Positions 61,884 through 64,000 of a stretch of 64,000 bases of DNA are shown here, piece after piece (the stretch's first letter is position 1; every line of letters starts with the position of its first letter). Under the pieces are notes generated by a model. The model worked only from the letters and a program-made list of their open reading frames with translations. It ran no database searches and had not been told where the DNA came from. The position numbers and the translations under genes are program-made. The stretch comes from Nissolia schottii (lineage: Eukaryota; Streptophyta; Magnoliopsida; Fabales; Fabaceae), in the NCBI GenBank assembly GCA_003254905.1, contig QANU01011218.1, positions 26,433 to 90,432 of the forward strand, in the 5' to 3' direction.

Positions 61884-64000
61884 CGGTGGGTGGGTGGTGT
61901 TTGTGTGAGCGACTCTTGCGTGTTCTTCTTACGCGGGACAGTCACTGTATTTATGTGGAAAAATATATCTTACTAACATCACAGAATGTTGGAGACAAAT
62001 TAATATACTCCGTCCTTCTTTAATATTTTTATAAATATTTTATTCACCTTTTTTTTACTTTATGGTTCTTTCTTTTTTGGTAGCAAAGTTCTTACTGTTA
62101 TATTTTTGTGTTTAAATGGTCATGGTTTAACCATAAATTTAAAACAATAATTAGAGTAATAAAAAAGTTTTGTGTGATACCAAACAAAACACTCTAAATC
62201 TTGTATATTAAGATACTAATGTCCTTCAATTATGTGGAGCACTAGAAAAAACACTCTAAAATAAATAATATTAATTATTTCTCTTTTTAATATACACTTA
62301 TTAAATAAACTTAGAAAGTAGTAGAGTAATAAGACAAATAGAGTAATGAAATTATGTAATGGTACAAAATAGAGAAATAAATATTATTATTGAATATGTT
62401 TGCGTATATAGACATGTGTGTTTGATATTATTTATTTTTTGTGTTTGATCAATTTTTTTGCTTCATAATATTTATTTTTTTATTTTGATAATACACACAC
62501 GATATTAAATAAAGTGAATTGTGCAAAGTATTACTATTTTTTATTACAATTTTTTTTAAATTATTTCTTTAAAATTAAATGTCAATTTAAGTTCCATTTT
62601 TAATAAAACAAATAAAAGTAAATAAAATTTGAGTAACAAGACTCTCTTTATAATAAAAAATTTATTTTTAAAAAATTATAATTGATTCATTTAAAAAATA
62701 GGTTATTATATTTTGAATTTTTCTTAGCTAACTAATATATATATATATATATAATAATGAAAGCAAAAAAAATAAATACAAAATGGTGGTGCTGTACAGA
62801 GGTACGGAAAGGAAGAGAGGAGCGAAAATTTAAAAGCATGATCTGATCGATGATGTTGACACGCAACAGAAAAGGCTACTTCTGTGGGGCCCATGGGCCT
62901 GCAACCAGATACACACCTCCACTCTTCATAGGTTTCGCGCCAATCAAGAAAATTGAAATAATAGTAAGGATAGAAGAGCTATCATGTGTGTGTGGGATTG
63001 AATAGGTTTCATCAATAAAATATATCATTTGTGAGTATAGTTTAATTTAGTGGAGAATTATTTTCATGTAATATTAAGTGTCTCCTTCCCACTACATTAT
63101 GAAACTCATAATTACAAACTTTATGTTTATACTAATTTTGTGTTAAAATAGCATTTGTGTTTAATTTAGATGTAATATAGACTAACGATTTCTAGTTTAA
63201 TGTATATTAGTGTTAATTTTTTTCTCCTTTAGAGGTATTGGGTTTACTATTTCTATTTTAATGTAGCATATAGTGTAAAAGTATCTGAAAAAAAAAATAG
63301 TGTAAAAGTGTTCCTTTGTCATTCAACAAGTGATGTGACATGAGTAAAATTACTTTTTAATAATAAATATGATAATTAATCATTTTTATTTGTATGTTGT
63401 TAGGAATTGATAATTAATCAATAAAAAATATTATTCCGTCAATCTTTGACCTTTTGTTTAATTTTTTTAAAGTGAGAAATTAATGATGACACTTTAAAAA
63501 TGTGAAAGGCTAACTATGCATTTTTTTTTTTGGAAAACTAAGTAGGATGATAATATTTTTGTTAGGGGACTAAATTGGGGCTTCGCCCTAAAATAAATTT
63601 GTTTGTACATTATGCGTTATATTTTCTCGTTGCCACCACAAGTTTGCAATTTGGTTGCACTTTCTTGTCATTTTCCTTGCAACTTTACCATCTAGTCTTG
63701 TTGCATTACAAGATTCGCCTATAAATTTGTGTTGTAATTTAAAGCTTCAATTTTATAAGGATTCATATTCTCTCATTCTCTAAACAATTTATCACATCCC
63801 TACTTATGCACATAGTTATTCAAAATAACATTTTTGTGTGGTTCTAGTGGATGAGAGCGGTGAGTGAATCTATCTTCAAGTAGTCAAGATTATCCTCACA
63901 GTGAGAGGTCAACTTGCAAGGGCCCCGATGCTTAAGTCAACAGGGGCAAGTGACACTTTTTTCCAACTAGAAGGAACAATATCATACTTGAGTGATGTGA
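61884..64000. other. AT-rich flank upstream of the KDM3 gene
   Basis: Contains the KDM3 5' UTR and promoter, then AT-rich DNA with a (TA)n tract near 62731-62751. A GC-richer island at 62780-62950 includes TTTCGCGCC overlapping CCAAT (62933-62944) and may be part of a promoter. No coding region is recognised up to the window end. Confidence 0.5.

Noticed and set aside
60976-61976. Plus-strand serine/leucine-rich ORFs opposite KDM3 exon 1
   Set aside because: Complement of the lysine/glutamate-rich linker coding sequence; no independent support.

Overview
This window is nuclear DNA from a flowering plant. The evidence is intron-rich genes with GT/AG junctions, plant-only families (ARF, YSL, WRC-domain JmjC demethylase), AT-rich intergenic DNA and a dense load of plant-type mobile elements. 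Protein and repeat flavour suggest a legume, probably Glycine, but that is inference from memory of the families and not proven here.

Layout. (1) 67-8466, plus strand: an ARF8-like auxin response factor lacking only its first exon, with an intact miR167 target site. (2) 11294-11884, minus: single-exon putative type I membrane protein. (3) 12.47-15.46 kb: a decayed Ty3/gypsy remnant with a sense integrase piece and an antisense extra ORF, followed by two TIR elements and a LINE remnant. (4) 18606-20126, plus: LRAT-domain protein. (5) 21066-22854, minus: a tiny two-exon transmembrane protein. (6) 22.9-25.6 kb: microsatellite, SINE, MITEs and a 98-bp tandem duplication. (7) 25691-30672, plus: DUF1517 membrane protein with an apparent duplicated exon. 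(8) 30.7-40.8 kb: gene-poor repeat block with a foldback element, a Tourist-like MITE, a CACTA transposase remnant, a TIR element carrying a sugar-transporter gene fragment, an octamer array and a SINE. (9) 40859-48459, plus: YSL7-type oligopeptide/metal-chelate transporter. (10) 49979-61883, minus and convergent with YSL: a KDM3-type JmjC histone demethylase of 11 exons whose 4.5-kb intron 6 is packed with nested elements and whose intron 1 holds a long hairpin element. (11) 61.9-64 kb: AT-rich flank without a recognisable gene.

The genes do not form a pathway; they are independent eukaryotic loci. The most striking features are structural. One is the KDM3 gene whose catalytic domain is split by a TE-filled intron, recalling how Arabidopsis IBM1 is controlled by intronic heterochromatin. 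The others are the gene-capturing TIR element at 37109-38152, an array of 13 identical octamers at 38157-38640, and an in-frame duplicated exon in the DUF1517 gene. Many of the TIR elements and SINEs below were delimited by reading target-site duplications directly.
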